From Phymatolithon calcareum (lineage: Eukaryota > Rhodophyta > Florideophyceae > Hapalidiales), in assembly GCA_977006965.1 (NCBI GenBank), contig OZ345371.1:1798001-1862000 (forward strand): a DNA stretch of 64,000 nt. The letters are read 5' to 3'. The translations under genes were made by a program, and so were the position numbers. Position 1 is the stretch's first letter. Each line of letters opens with the position of its first letter. Below the pieces are notes generated by a model that saw nothing but the letters and a program-made list of their open reading frames with translations, made no database searches and was not told the DNA's origin. Shown in pieces: positions 11,089 to 21,089 of the stretch.

Positions 11089-12095
11089 CTAAGAACTTTG
11101 GACCTTTTTTGCATTATTAGGTGCTTCCCAATTATTGATTTCTTCAACCTTTTCAGGGACAACTTTGATTCCATCTTCGCTGATTATATGTCCCAAATAT
11201 TCAACTTGAGTCTTGAATAATTTGCACTTGGATTTCTTCGCATACAATTGATTTTTCCTTCGTATGCTGAGAGTAATTTCCAAATTTTTAAAATTTTCTT
11301 CTTCACTTTTGCTGTATATTAAAATATCATCCAAATATACTAGGATAAATTTATCCAGATATAGTCTGAAGATATTATTCATTAACGTTTGAAAACATCC
11401 TGGAGCTCCACTTAATCCAAACGGAGTTACCAGATATTCAAACTGTCCATAGCGTGTTCGGAACGCGGTTTTTTCAATATCGGATTATTCTATATGGATT
11501 TGGTGATAACCACTTCTTAAATCGAGAGTGGAGAAGAATTTTTCTGCACTTAATTGGTCCCAAACTTCGTCTATGCGAGGTAATGGAACTTGATTCTGAG
11601 TTGTTTGTTGTTGAGTGCTCTGTAGTCTATACACACACGGAGAGTGTCATCCTTCTTTTTCGTGAACAGGACTGGACTTCCCCAAGGACTCACGCTTGGT
11701 CGAATGAAGCCGTTTGCTAATGCTTCTTCGAGTTGTTTTTTCATTTCTTTTAACTCTAAGACAGATAGTTTATACATTGGACCAATTTTTGGTTTTGATC
11801 CTTCCTCCAAATTGATCGTCATTTCAATGTTTTTCGGTGGAGGTAATCCCGGACGTAACTTTTCAGGGAAAACATCCTCATATTTTTGCAATATTTCCTT
11901 GATACCCTTACTGCGTTCTTCGTTTAAATGCTCATCTCCTGATGGTTTTAGAAGCACATGGTAACAAGTACTATTTCTCTTTTTTGCTAACCACGCGAAC
12001 TGTTTACTCGTAAGCATGCTATTCAGGAGGGATGCCCCATGCTTATAAGCCTCTGCGTCCAGAGTAATAATCTGGTCATTAATGTTAATACGCAT
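11089..12095 (-). pseudogene. gypsy reverse transcriptase
   Basis: The front part (12095-11571) includes [20 protein letters not shown], the spacer to [17 protein letters not shown], and [14 protein letters not shown] followed by [10 protein letters not shown]. After a frameshift, FGLSGAPGCFQTLMN and the catalytic VYLDDILIYSKS box appear (11382-11089). The Tyr-Leu-Asp-Asp quartet is intact. At least one frameshift lies between 11570 and 11400. Family assignment is secure. Confidence 0.88.
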
Positions 12096-12175
12096 TCGGT
12101 TTCGAGTCCAATCTATTTTAGGATTGACATTTGTTAGCCAGCTGTTTCCTTAGATTATGTCGTAGGCGACCCAAT

Positions 12176-12718
12176 CTACGATGTACGGGCGTATATTGAA
12201 GATTGCCTGTCCGATACGTAATCCCAGTTTTTCAGAATATAAGTCCATTTTGACAAGTGTTCCGTCTCAAAGTTCTGCTTTGAGGTTCTCTCTCTCCTTA
12301 CCTCTAATTTTCGCGCAAAATCTTTTGATATGATTATTTCTTCACATCCACTATCCACTAAGGTTTCACAGTTTGCCACTTGGCCTTACTATTTCTCCTC
12401 TGAAAACCAATAGTGCTTGCCTCTTCTTAGATCTTGTTCTGTACGGAGAGAACGTACAAACTCTTGCAGTTTTTTTTGCTTTTTATCTCTTGATACCCTA
12501 TTGTGGAAAATACGCTCAGATTCCACCTCGAGACTCCGCTCAGTCTCGGCAGTATTTTTCTGCTTTTTAGTATCTTGGGGACGCCTCTTGATTCCCTCAA
12601 GCTTCGCAGTCTCTTGGAAACTACCCTTAGTTTCCCCACCTGCACAACTACTCTGAGTTGTCTCATTTTCGTGCACGCTATTCTCTTTTTGGTATTTTTC
12701 TCGTTTTCTGGTTTTCAT
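12176..12718 (-). pseudogene. gypsy protease with Lys/Glu-rich linker
   Basis: 12379-12176 encodes an aspartic protease start with ANCETLVDSGCEEIIISKDF, including the Asp-Ser-Gly active site. Upstream, 12718-12389 is a Lys/Glu-rich stretch of 109 codons that probably links gag to protease and is now in a separate frame. Confidence 0.7.
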
Positions 12719-12754
12719 CGGCTACTATACATACACACGTTTTAGTGTCGAGCC

Positions 12755-13687
12755 CTAATAACGGTTGAACTGGTTTTTTGGATTCCTCCGTGACTGTTTA
12801 ATCGCACGGTAGTCAACTCTTTTGCATAGAAAGCACTTGTTTTGTTCCATCAGTTTTGTTCTTTCTTCTGGAGATAGTTTTACAAATTTATTCTTCTGAG
12901 GAAAAACCCCAATTTCCATTGGTGTAACCCCATTATTTATTCCTCCTTGGAATGGGAATGGTCCACAAGTGTAGATCTTGTCCATTCGATCAGCAATTCT
13001 CATTGCATCTTGGAGTGATATTGTTTCAGATCTCTCTATCTCCACTCTTATTCTATTCTTCAATCCCTGGCTGTAATGGAAGACCTGTTCATCATTAGCC
13101 ATAGTCGGGATTTGGAGTAACCATTTAGAAAACTCCGCATTATATGATGAAACTGAGCTGTAAGCACCCATTTGTTTTAACGTACTAAGTGCTTTTCTTG
13201 CGTTAACTTCCCTGTTAACGGGTTCGAAATTCTTCAATAATTCTTTTTTGAACTCTTCAAATGTTGTAATACTAACTTGGGTACTTATATTTATAATTTC
13301 CCACCATTGTAATCCATCCCCGGTAAGGTAACTAACAGCATATTTGATTTTTTGTGCCTCATCGGGCGCCATTGTTTGGTTGTCAAGTATATTTTGAATT
13401 GATTGCAACCAGCTACGAACGTTCTGTCCGCTAAATTTGTCTGGCCTTGCTGTTCTCAACGAGCGATTGCTCGAAGACAGGTTTATTAATGCTTGATTTC
13501 CATTATGTAATTGTTGCTGTAGTCCTGTGACGGCAGTCTGCAAGTTCTGCATAACTTGTGCCTGTTCTTGTTGCTGTTGTATATGTTCCATTTTGTTTTC
13601 ATATTTCCTGAAGTTACCGCTATTCTCCTCCTCTGCCCTTGTTGCGTTACTCGAATCTTTGTCCCAGCCGGTCGTCCTAGGTAACAC
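12755..13687 (-). CDS. gypsy gag, 310 codons
   Basis: The retrotransposon gag core is clear (residues about 75-215): SWLQSIQNIL, a YAVSYLTGDGLQWWE block, FEEFKKELLKNF and LKQMGAYSSVSSYNAEF, all typical of gypsy gag. A Gln-rich stretch of about 15 residues precedes it. The C-terminal knuckle CFLCKRVDYRAIKQ has kept the first two cysteines, but the expected His is Tyr and the last Cys is Gln. Nucleic-acid binding is therefore probably lost. An in-frame upstream Met is not available; another frame offers a start at 13719. Confidence 0.8.
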   Translation of the reverse strand: MLPRTTGWDKDSSNATRAEEENSGNFRKYENKMEHIQQQQEQAQVMQNLQTAVTGLQQQLHNGNQALINLSSSNRSLRTARPDKFSGQNVRSWLQSIQNILDNQTMAPDEAQKIKYAVSYLTGDGLQWWEIINISTQVSITTFEEFKKELLKNFEPVNREVNARKALSTLKQMGAYSSVSSYNAEFSKWLLQIPTMANDEQVFHYSQGLKNRIRVEIERSETISLQDAMRIADRMDKIYTCGPFPFQGGINNGVTPMEIGVFPQKNKFVKLSPEERTKLMEQNKCFLCKRVDYRAIKQSRRNPKNQFNRY

Positions 13688-13844
13688 CCAATAGAGGAAA
13701 AGGTTAGTGAGGATACCAAGTTAACACTGTTCTCGGATATTAACAGATTTATAACAACAGGAATATTTATTTAATCCCAATTTAATTGATTTTGATTCTG
13801 ATAAGGCAATAATCAATTTGATATCAGCTAATTATCACTAATGC

Positions 13845-14552
13845 TTACGACCGTTCCTTTGATACTTTAGCGATTTGCTTACTTATCTTAGGAGCTTTTG
13901 ATATATTCGTAAACTTCTTGATGTCGGTCGTTTGATATGCAAGATTCAGAAGGCGTTCGATAGCGATTTTTCGATTCTTGTGCTCCTCGCCTAATTTGTG
14001 GGCATTAAAAAGCACCTTATTCTTATACCACGTATGACACAAGTCACACTGAATATTTACCAAGTTAGAACTGGTATTCTCCAAATCGAGGATCGCTTTG
14101 CCAAAACCCTCCTTGTGTATGAGAACCTTGATATGATTTTCTGAAATGTTATGATCGGTAAAGGATTCGGTTGGTCCTTTCCGATAGCCACAAACATTAC
14201 AGGAAGTCCGACCAATCAGCTTGTTCTCGCCAATGGCGTTAATTTTCGGCACCCTTTTGTGAGTGTTAAATTCTAACGCCGTTCTAAAGGTCTCTTCCCC
14301 CTTGATTTTCGGATAAATTTCAGGCTTATCCTCGATTTCTATAATTTTGATTACTTTTCGAGGATTTTCGGTAATTTCCTTATTTTTCGAAATTTTTTCG
14401 ATTGGCGGGGTCGAAACGACCTTAGTTCTAGGGTCCGATGGGGACTTCTTCTGCTCCTCGTGGTCCGATTGGTCCTGAAAAGTGTCCGATGGGGCCATAG
14501 TGCCTTTTCCGGACTTCTCGGACGTTTTTGAAGTATTTTCGGAATTGTTCAC
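13845..14552 (-). CDS. Extra gypsy ORF ahead of gag: protein with two U1-type zinc fingers
   Basis: A 235-codon sense-strand ORF lies between the 5' LTR and gag. It is rich in Lys, Glu and Ser at the N-terminus (residues 1-100). Two zinc fingers follow, CNVCGYRKGPTESFTDHNIS and CDLCHTWYKNKVLFNAHKLG, each with the exact spacing C-x2-C-x12-H-x5-H, which is the U1/matrin-type C2H2 finger found in RNA- and DNA-binding proteins. The rest is basic. Typical gypsy elements start with gag, so this is an accessory gene or captured host sequence. It is still open while pol has decayed. Function is unknown; nucleic-acid binding is inferred from the fingers. Confidence 0.7.
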   Translation of the reverse strand: MNNSENTSKTSEKSGKGTMAPSDTFQDQSDHEEQKKSPSDPRTKVVSTPPIEKISKNKEITENPRKVIKIIEIEDKPEIYPKIKGEETFRTALEFNTHKRVPKINAIGENKLIGRTSCNVCGYRKGPTESFTDHNISENHIKVLIHKEGFGKAILDLENTSSNLVNIQCDLCHTWYKNKVLFNAHKLGEEHKNRKIAIERLLNLAYQTTDIKKFTNISKAPKISKQIAKVSKERS

Positions 14553-14605
14553 TGTAATTCAAAGACTCAGAAATTTTCGTAAAATTTGATTGGTTAGTGA
14601 CCGTG

Positions 14606-14623
14606 TTGTCCGGTGCTACCAAT
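14606..14623 (-). other. Candidate primer-binding site of the gypsy element
   Basis: Immediately inside the 5' LTR the sense strand reads TGGTAGCACCGGACAACA, which begins with TGG as expected for pairing with a tRNA 3' CCA end. I could not assign the tRNA. The LTR edge here has drifted from its partner, so the border is accurate only to a few bases. Confidence 0.5.
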
Positions 14624-15201
14624 AATATAGACTTATTAATATGATATTGTCGTTACGATATTTGTTGGAACTTTTAAAGGTTGGAATGGAATTTTTATTT
14701 TACTTTTAAGTTTTAGTTTTGTTTCTTGGTCAAGAGGTACTAGACTTAATTTCCTTTAGACATCGTCTATATAAGTCGAACCGACGTCGCAATTTGCTAG
14801 AGAAGGCAAGACTAAAGCGGAGCAAACCACTTCGAGTAAGGTCAAAATCGAGTAAGGTGACCTTACTCGAAGTGGTTTGCTCCGCTTTAGTCTTGCCTTC
14901 TCTAGCAAATTGCAACGTCGGTTCGACTTATATAGACGATGGTCGAATCTTCCATTCTAAACTAAACCTATTTTTTTATGCATAAAAAGTCCGATTAGGG
15001 TTCCACTTCCTATTTCATTGTTGGAATCCGATTTGGACCAATAACACTACGGTTTACAGAAACTTTGCAATGACACTTGTAACACTCGTGTATTTGTATA
15101 CGTTACATTTTGCAATACAGGTGAAACATTCACTGTAATGCGCAATGTAGCAATCGTAGTTGTAGTACAAGTGTAAGCAGTGTAACAGTGAAATCGTTAC
15201 A
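14624..15201 (-). repeat. gypsy 5' LTR, about 578 bp, with internal inverted duplication
   Basis: Matches the left LTR but is about 90 bp longer. The extra length comes from an inverted copy of the promoter segment: 14761-14843 is close to the reverse complement of 14861-14942. Each arm has a TATATA. A 16-bp direct duplication (CGAGTAAGGT with flanks) sits at the centre. Confidence 0.85.
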
Positions 15202-15206
15202 TCTCG
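15202..15206. repeat. Target-site duplication, right (TCTCG)
   Basis: Second copy of the 5-bp duplication flanking the gypsy element. Confidence 0.9.
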
Positions 15207-15430
15207 AGCTTCTGCAGGAATTCGATACGTATCTTCCACCAGTTCCTCGCTTTCTGCCAATTGGCCCGTGAGCTGCCACGAAATATCCATGGAAACTGCT
15301 TTACGGTTCTGGCTGCTATACGGTCAGCATTTCCAAATGTTTCCACTTCTGCGATCACCCATTTGATTACAGTCTTTCGCTCGTCTTTCGTTGATACATT
15401 TTGGAGACGGCGCTTGGGTGACTTTGATAG
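15207..15430 (-). pseudogene. N-terminal part of the pogo/DDE_1-like transposase
   Basis: Reading on the minus strand in one open frame: KDERKTVIKWVIAEVETFGN, then ARTVKQFPWIFRG, then ARNWWKIRIEF. The Trp-Trp-Lys helix with an upstream basic helix resembles the DNA-binding helix-turn-helix of pogo/CENP-B-type transposases. The frame continues across the TCTCG site into 8760 and onward when the gypsy element is ignored, which joins this piece to the catalytic part at 7592-8760. Confidence 0.65.
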
Positions 15431-16318
15431 GACAATGATGAATTAAAATTATTTTTGTCGTGATACATCATATCAAGGTTTGTTCAATATCGCGTGATAT
15501 CGAATCATAACAAAAATGAGTGAATTTGGCGAACATCTGAAAATATTTCGAAAAGTTCGTCTTTTTCTAACACACCAGTCGCCTAAGAGTGGCCCCGAAA
15601 AAGTACCTTTCGAAGGGTTCCGAAAGGAACGAATTTTGTAAAACATTGACCAATCACAATTTTTTGGTTCTTTGGAAAGCGGAGGTCGAGCTTGGTAACA
15701 CTACGGCGTTATTTTTCCGCTGAAGACAATCCTTGGAGCTGAAGGGAGCGATGAAACCCTGCCTTTCGCGGGAAAGACATAACTTGAGGGTACCAAAAAC
15801 CCATAAAATGCCGCTATGATACACATTTACGGAACTGTGTAGTATCGAATGCTGTGTGCCTTTCTCAAAGCGCAGTGCATATGCATATTTTGCTGTCAGC
15901 ATGTGGCGTTTGTGATGGGGAATTGTGCATAAAGTGGTGGGCACCTTCCACCATCGAAGAGTAAACCCTCCAATATCCCTTTAGTTTCCACATTTCTCTT
16001 CTAATCTCGTACAATTGATGTTTTCTCCAAAATGAATGACTCCGGGAGCGCGAATTTTGTGTACTTTGATCATTCCTCTCGGCATGTCCGGAAAGAGCAG
16101 TGTAGTGAGATGAAACGCAGTTGATAAGACATCTAGCGAAAAGACTGGCCATGACTCTGGTAGTACAGGAAAAATGCCTCGAATCAGCGAGTCAATACAT
16201 TGGATGAGCTGAGGATATCGCTGAAGTAATTCAGGACATTGGGAATCGCATAGAAGCTCAAGATAGAGAGCGGAAGAGGACAAGGTATTAGGGAATAGGG
16301 AATTGCAACTTTAACGCT
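15431..16318 (-). other. Unassigned stretch with minus-strand open frames
   Basis: No terminal inverted repeats of the pogo-like element were recognised near 15440-15650. From 16283 to 15654 the minus strand has three overlapping frames of about 95-100 codons that could be one frameshifted gene, but no domain is recognisable. Read as non-coding or a relic. Confidence 0.3.
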
Positions 16319-17012
16319 ACAACTTTCCCGCGGCAGCACTATCAGATGGTTCACTCACAGGCGTAGCTGCATAGACGCGCTCAACGGACAACCGCGGATG
16401 TTTGATGACATGGTCCGGAATCTATGGAACCTTACGGAACGGTTATTTTCACGCGAGATTCAGAACGAGTGTGTTTGGATACCGAGTCACTGCGGCGTCG
16501 CGAAGAATGAGGCTGCTGATGAACTTGCGCGACTGGGAATTTCGGAATCGAGTCTGAGGTTGCACCAAGCGATACCTCTCACTTTGGAAGCGGCACGATC
16601 CATCATCAAGCCGCCCTGTAGAAGCAAACCAGTGACCCTTCCTACGCTTCCGAAAGATCTGCACATCTCGCAGAGACATGCAGAGGTGGTACTTCACCAG
16701 CTCATAGTGAACTGCAGCCCTATTGTGGCAAGCTTTCACCATGGACACAGCGAGAATGAACCGCTTCTCTAAGACCCAGTATGCAAGATGTGCCCGTATG
16801 GCGTCAAGGAGACAGTGGAGCACCTCATCCTGCAACTGTTCTGGAAGGATTGCCTCTCGACGAAAATTCATCGGAAGAGTGCGAGACAAAACGGTAGAAA
16901 ATCTGTTCAGGGAGAGACCCGTAGAGATACTCCAATATTTGAACAATGAGAACTTACTCTAGGGTTAGTTCTGGCGTTAATTAACGCATTCTGCATTAAA
17001 GAAAGAAAGAAA
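16319..17012 (+). pseudogene. LINE RNase H and C-terminal zinc region, truncated
   Basis: The open frame from about 16319 to 16772 carries the end of a LINE-type RNase H domain, VWIPSHCGVAKNEAADELAR, with the conserved His and Asp. After a frameshift near 16765 another frame reads CKMCPYGVKETVEHLI, matching the Cys/His cluster that ends many RNase H-bearing LINEs. It ends at a short GAAA repeat (16996-17012), a common LINE tail. No RT remains, so this is the 3' remnant of a LINE family different from those at 29-41 kb and 63 kb. Confidence 0.7.
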
Positions 17013-18290
17013 GGTATTGAACAAGTGGCGAAAAAACGATGTACTTAAGCTGCTGTGAAGAGCAGAAGAGGATTGATCACTGAAGAGCACTATTGTAGCG
17101 TTGAGCAGGCCAGCAGGAATCCTTTCTACCGGGCAGAAAACCTCGACACGTAATTGCACAAATATGGTCAAGTTTTCAGTCTGTCTCCCATTGGCCACAG
17201 GGAATAAGAACTTGATGATACTCAGCTCTCAAGAAGAAGCACCGGCTGGGAAAGTAGTCTGGAGAGCGACCTTTTCATAACAGCCCAGTATTCAACAGGG
17301 CAGAAAACCAAGGCACGAAATTGCAAAAGTACGGTCAAGATTTCAGTGCATATCTCGTAAACCGTCAATGCCAAGGCAAGGCGACTTAACCTTTGTCTCA
17401 CCCACGTTGAGGATATCATAAGCTACATGACCTTCACGCAATCCCAGAGAACTTTTGCTCACATGGCGTGCTCGGTTGTGTTCGGAGAATACGGTCCCAG
17501 TAGCTTGCTTCCTGTTATCGCGGACCGGAGATAAGGCAACTGAAGATATCTCTTTACTGGAAGCCAACTGTCGTATTCGGCAGAGCAAAGCAGTGCGCTT
17601 ACTTCCCTGCAGAAACCCGTCTCTTTAATGCGGAGGAGAACAATGTTGAAGAAGTGGCAACAAAACGATGTTCTTAATGTGTTGTGAAGAGCAGAAGGGA
17701 TATGATCACTGAAGAACACTATTGTAGTGTCGAGTAGGCGAGCAGGAATCCTTTCTAACGGTCAGAAACTCGGCACGTAATTGCACAAATACGGTCAAGT
17801 TTTCAGTCTGTCTCTCATTGGCCACAGGGAATAAGAACTTGATGGTTCCCAGCTCTCAAGAAGAAGCACGGTACTTCTGCAAAATGCTCACAAACCCTTT
17901 TTGAACATCGAAGGCTAGGAAAGTAGTCAGGAGAGCGACCTTTTCATTGCAGCACAGTATTCCACAGGGCAGAAAACATGGACACGAAATTGCACAAATA
18001 CGGTCAAGATTTCAGTGTGTCTCTCATAAGCAGTCAAGCACGGGGCAATGCGACTTAACCTTCGTCTCACCCACCTTGGGGATATAATAAATTACAATAC
18101 AAGAGCTTCACGCAGTCCCAGAGAACCTTTTGGGTTTGGGGAAATCAGTCTCAGTAGCTTGCTTCACGTTATCGCGGGCTGGACATAAGGAAACTGAGGA
18201 CATCTGTTTACTCGAAGCGAACTGTCGCATTCGGCAGAGCCAAACAGTACGCTTACCGCCCTGCAGAAACCCGTCTCTTTATAACTGAAG
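17013..18290. repeat. Diverged tandem duplication, units of about 630-660 bp
   Basis: Unit 1 is about 17003-17630 and unit 2 about 17630-18290. Matching landmarks include CGATGT-CTTAA (17038 and 17667), GGTCAAGTTTTCAGTCTGTC (about 17167 and 17794), AGGAGAGCGACCTTTTCAT-like text and CAGAAACCCGTCTCTTTA (about 17608 and 18266). Unit 2 has an extra piece of roughly 45 bp near 17872-17918. No open frame is conserved between the units, so the repeat is probably non-coding. Confidence 0.75.
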
Positions 18291-18892
18291 TTATGGTAAA
18301 GCGCGAGGTTCGAGCCAAGAATTGAGTACACAGTTTAGTACTGTATGTTCCTCCAGATTATATCATTGATATATCACCTGAGTTACGATTGTCAGCTCCA
18401 GACGATTTCCGATTGATTTTCTGTCATACCATTGATATAATATCACGTTCTTCCTGGAATATCAATATTCATATCAGCTCCTAGAATTTACGTGATGCTC
18501 CTCGCCGTGAAATCGTAGTTTTCATTTTATTATTTGGTATGATACTGTAAGACCGACGTGATCGAGATGTACAGATGTAGCTCTACTGTATTCTTATAAC
18601 AGAATTGCCCTACTCATATATTTTACAGCCAATCATGGTGCTGCAACGAGGATAAAAGCACTTGAAAATCAATTAAAAATTAAAACTCCATTGTTTCGAA
18701 AGCTCACAGTGCATTTCCTATTCATGTAATCTGCCGCTCTAATCCGAGCGGACCCTTCCCTACTGCAGAAACAAATTTCCGCCCCTGTCCAAGAGTACCG
18801 TGAATGTATCCACCTCGCCACGCTTCCTTCCCGCTCCACAAGCAGAACAGAATCGTGACCCATCTTTCACCCTCCTCGTCATTGCCGCCGCC
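18291..18892. other. Intergenic stretch before the Arg/Ser-rich gene
   Basis: AT-rich with repeated TCATTGATAT and GATATC-like words (18360-18475), one TAGTACTGTATG (near 18334), and no gene. The final 300 bp become GC-rich and probably hold the promoter and 5' UTR of the gene starting at 18893. Confidence 0.4.
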
Positions 18893-20197
18893 ATGAGTGA
18901 CGTTTCCATCCGCCCTCAACCCTCTGCCCCTAGAACCTTCTCCCGACGTCCCCCAGTGTTTCCTCCGTCGCGCGAGGGTGACGGTCATCGTCGTCACTCC
19001 GTTCGTCGTGATGAGTCATTTACCAACAGGTCGGTCATTCCGTTAAGTATCGACGGGAGGCAGCTCGGTATCGACGGGGGGCGGATACGGTTAGATGTAA
19101 GCATCATCCCGATCCGGGATGACGAGTCGAGCGAAAGGCGACATTCGTCTGCAATTCATTCTGGAACCAGAGTTAATGAATCAGTCTCTAGGACGCCTCG
19201 CGGTGGAGATGAATCGCCAAGCAACGTGCGCAGGGCCTATACACGGTACGGCAGGCGGGCCCCAGTGGGCGATCGTGAGGAGGGCGAAAGGGCTAGCCAT
19301 CCTGGAGATCGCACCCCAAGCCGCAGCAGGGCACGGACATTGGATACCCTCTCGCAATCAAGCTCCTATAACACCCAATCCGATCGTCGCCATATAGTCG
19401 CTCCCTCATCTAATAGGCACCACAGTGGTATCGAATCCGAGCTCCAACGCCGGCTTGGTCCAGACGCCCGGCTCGTGCCGTTTCCTGCAATGGTTCCACG
19501 TGAACAGCGGCATATCTATCTCCGCAACCCGAAACGGAGACGTGATGAAAAGGCAACGGTTACCCCTGTACCGGCCGTAACTGAGGAAGTAATTGCCTCC
19601 GGTCACGTCGCGAGAGCTCGAATTGACGCTCTCTCCAGCCACCTTTCGCTGCCAAGAAGCGTCCCACCAGCAGATGGCTCCGAGTGCGTCGAGGATGCCA
19701 CGCCCCGTGACATGGACCAAGACGAGGAGCCCAACGCCGATGGGCTTCCCCGCCCACCTCGGTACCGGTCTCGCTCTGACGTCGATATTCGAAGCTCTCT
19801 AACCCCGCGGCGTTCGTCGAACGCCCGTTCCACGGAGCGCAATCCATCCGGGCAGCGTGCAGCAGCAGTAGCCTCATCACGCCATTCAGGTGCCAATCGT
19901 TCCCGGTCTGCTCGGCCCGATAACTCCGCGGCAGTGTCCTCGCCTGCCGTGGAGCGAAACCTTATGCAAGAGATACGAACGCAAGGGGAGGCATCCGTAC
20001 CCGATGTGGCTCGCAGTGCTGCAGGTGCGCACGGAGTGCAACCGAGTGCACGCAGGATGCAGCGCATGCCTGAGAATGAAGAGTTTGCTGCGACAGACCG
20101 TCAGCGCAGGCGACGACCGGCGCAGTCGAGGCTGGAGAAACGTCAGGCGAAGATGACGAAATATTTGAGAAGAGCGAACGGTGAGCGATGGCAGTGA
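18893..20197 (+). CDS. Arg/Ser-rich, mostly disordered protein, 434 aa
   Basis: I do not recognise a family. The start was placed at 18893 because the context GCCGCCATGAG is a strong initiation context; an in-frame ATG at 18800 would add 31 residues of different composition. The protein is very rich in Arg, Ser, Pro and acidic residues. It has RS-like patches (SRSRAR, RSRSDVD, NRSRSARP), a basic RNPKRRRDEK stretch near residue 250 and a basic C-terminus with ERRRR-like runs (RQRRRRPAQSR). It has no membrane segment. Length and codon pattern over 1.3 kb without a stop argue for a real gene. A nuclear or RNA-associated role is suggested by composition only. Confidence 0.65.
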   Translation: MSDVSIRPQPSAPRTFSRRPPVFPPSREGDGHRRHSVRRDESFTNRSVIPLSIDGRQLGIDGGRIRLDVSIIPIRDDESSERRHSSAIHSGTRVNESVSRTPRGGDESPSNVRRAYTRYGRRAPVGDREEGERASHPGDRTPSRSRARTLDTLSQSSSYNTQSDRRHIVAPSSNRHHSGIESELQRRLGPDARLVPFPAMVPREQRHIYLRNPKRRRDEKATVTPVPAVTEEVIASGHVARARIDALSSHLSLPRSVPPADGSECVEDATPRDMDQDEEPNADGLPRPPRYRSRSDVDIRSSLTPRRSSNARSTERNPSGQRAAAVASSRHSGANRSRSARPDNSAAVSSPAVERNLMQEIRTQGEASVPDVARSAAGAHGVQPSARRMQRMPENEEFAATDRQRRRRPAQSRLEKRQAKMTKYLRRANGERWQ

Positions 20198-21089
20198 AAT
20201 GATGGGTCGAACTAACGAGACGCGTCATTTCGTGAGTCACCGAACGCACAAGACCTGTCTGTGATTTTGGTGACGAAACGGAATGTGCTTGTGAAGTGTA
20301 GTATCTTTTGATTGCGTGTAGGTGGACGTCTAACCTGCAGTGTATACACCCTTGGTGCATGTACGCTACAGTGTGTACAGTACTTTTTCTTAAAAGAATT
20401 AGAATGTGTCGTTTCCTACCCGAGCAGTACATACAGTATGCACCAATTTCGAAAATGCGTCGGGATTTAGCACTGTTGGCCCTCCACTTGCGCAGCAAGC
20501 AAGCAAGCATTAAGTGAAACTCTGTGCTGTACATTGCCCAGAAGTGGACGCGGCATTTGCCATCGCTACTTCCTGTGATCTGCTCATCGTGATCACCCTA
20601 TACCCAACATGTTGGTTGGTTCTGTAAGAAAACCAAATTGTAACTGGTTGTAAAAGTCCAGAGGATGCTTCCGCGATTCTGCCTCCTTTGTTGTACACGC
20701 CTGGAGCAACGTCGGGAGAATAGATTTTGCGGAGACGAATGGAAAAGGAAGATAACGATGTCCTGCCAAGCAATATAGCGTCATCTTCTTCAAAAAATAT
20801 TCTCCGCATGCCCCGTGGAGCAGCACTACGAGGACCTTAATGTGATCTCTGATGGTACTCGTGATCTCCTGAAAGGTATATGGTACACGACGAACGATGA
20901 GCCGGTTAAAATCAAGTCAAGGATGTTCCAGAATGCTTTCGCAGAACAGGCACACCAAATTCAATAGAGCATTTACAAAGCTACGTAGCAAATCATCGAT
21001 GCCCCCCGGTAGCGACAGATCGCCACTAACCTACCAATTCCTTATCAGACGATGACCGCAGAAGGCGTACGAAAACCATGATTGAGCAT
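20198..21089. other. Intergenic region with no gene seen
   Basis: No domain recognised. Contains GTACAGTAC at about 20374-20382 and CAGTACATACAGTA near 20425, part of a motif set repeated across the gene islands. Short open frames on either strand are under 100 codons. Confidence 0.4.

Larger units (their letters stand above)
8766..15201 (-). mobile_element. Complete Ty3/gypsy element, 6436 bp, decayed coding
   Basis: Both LTRs, the target duplication, a primer site and a polypurine tract are present. Reading on the minus strand the order is 5' LTR, an extra zinc-finger ORF, gag, protease, RT, RNase H, integrase and 3' LTR. RT and RNase H before integrase is the Ty3/gypsy order. Frameshifts in RT, RNase H and integrase show it is no longer autonomous. 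It sits inside the pogo-like transposase gene and so is younger than that transposon. LTR divergence (many substitutions plus an inverted duplication in one LTR) suggests an older insertion than the two copia elements at 34.9 and 41.9 kb. Confidence 0.9.

Noticed and set aside
15202-15225. Restriction-site-rich text resembling a cloning-vector polylinker (CTCGAG, CTGCAG, GAATTC)
   Set aside because: It lies inside an open transposase frame that continues across the gypsy insertion, and only about 15 bp match vector-like text. Coincidence is more likely than contamination.
17003-18290. Tandem LTRs of a retroelement
   Set aside because: The units lack TG...CA ends, a primer site and a target duplication, and they abut each other directly.
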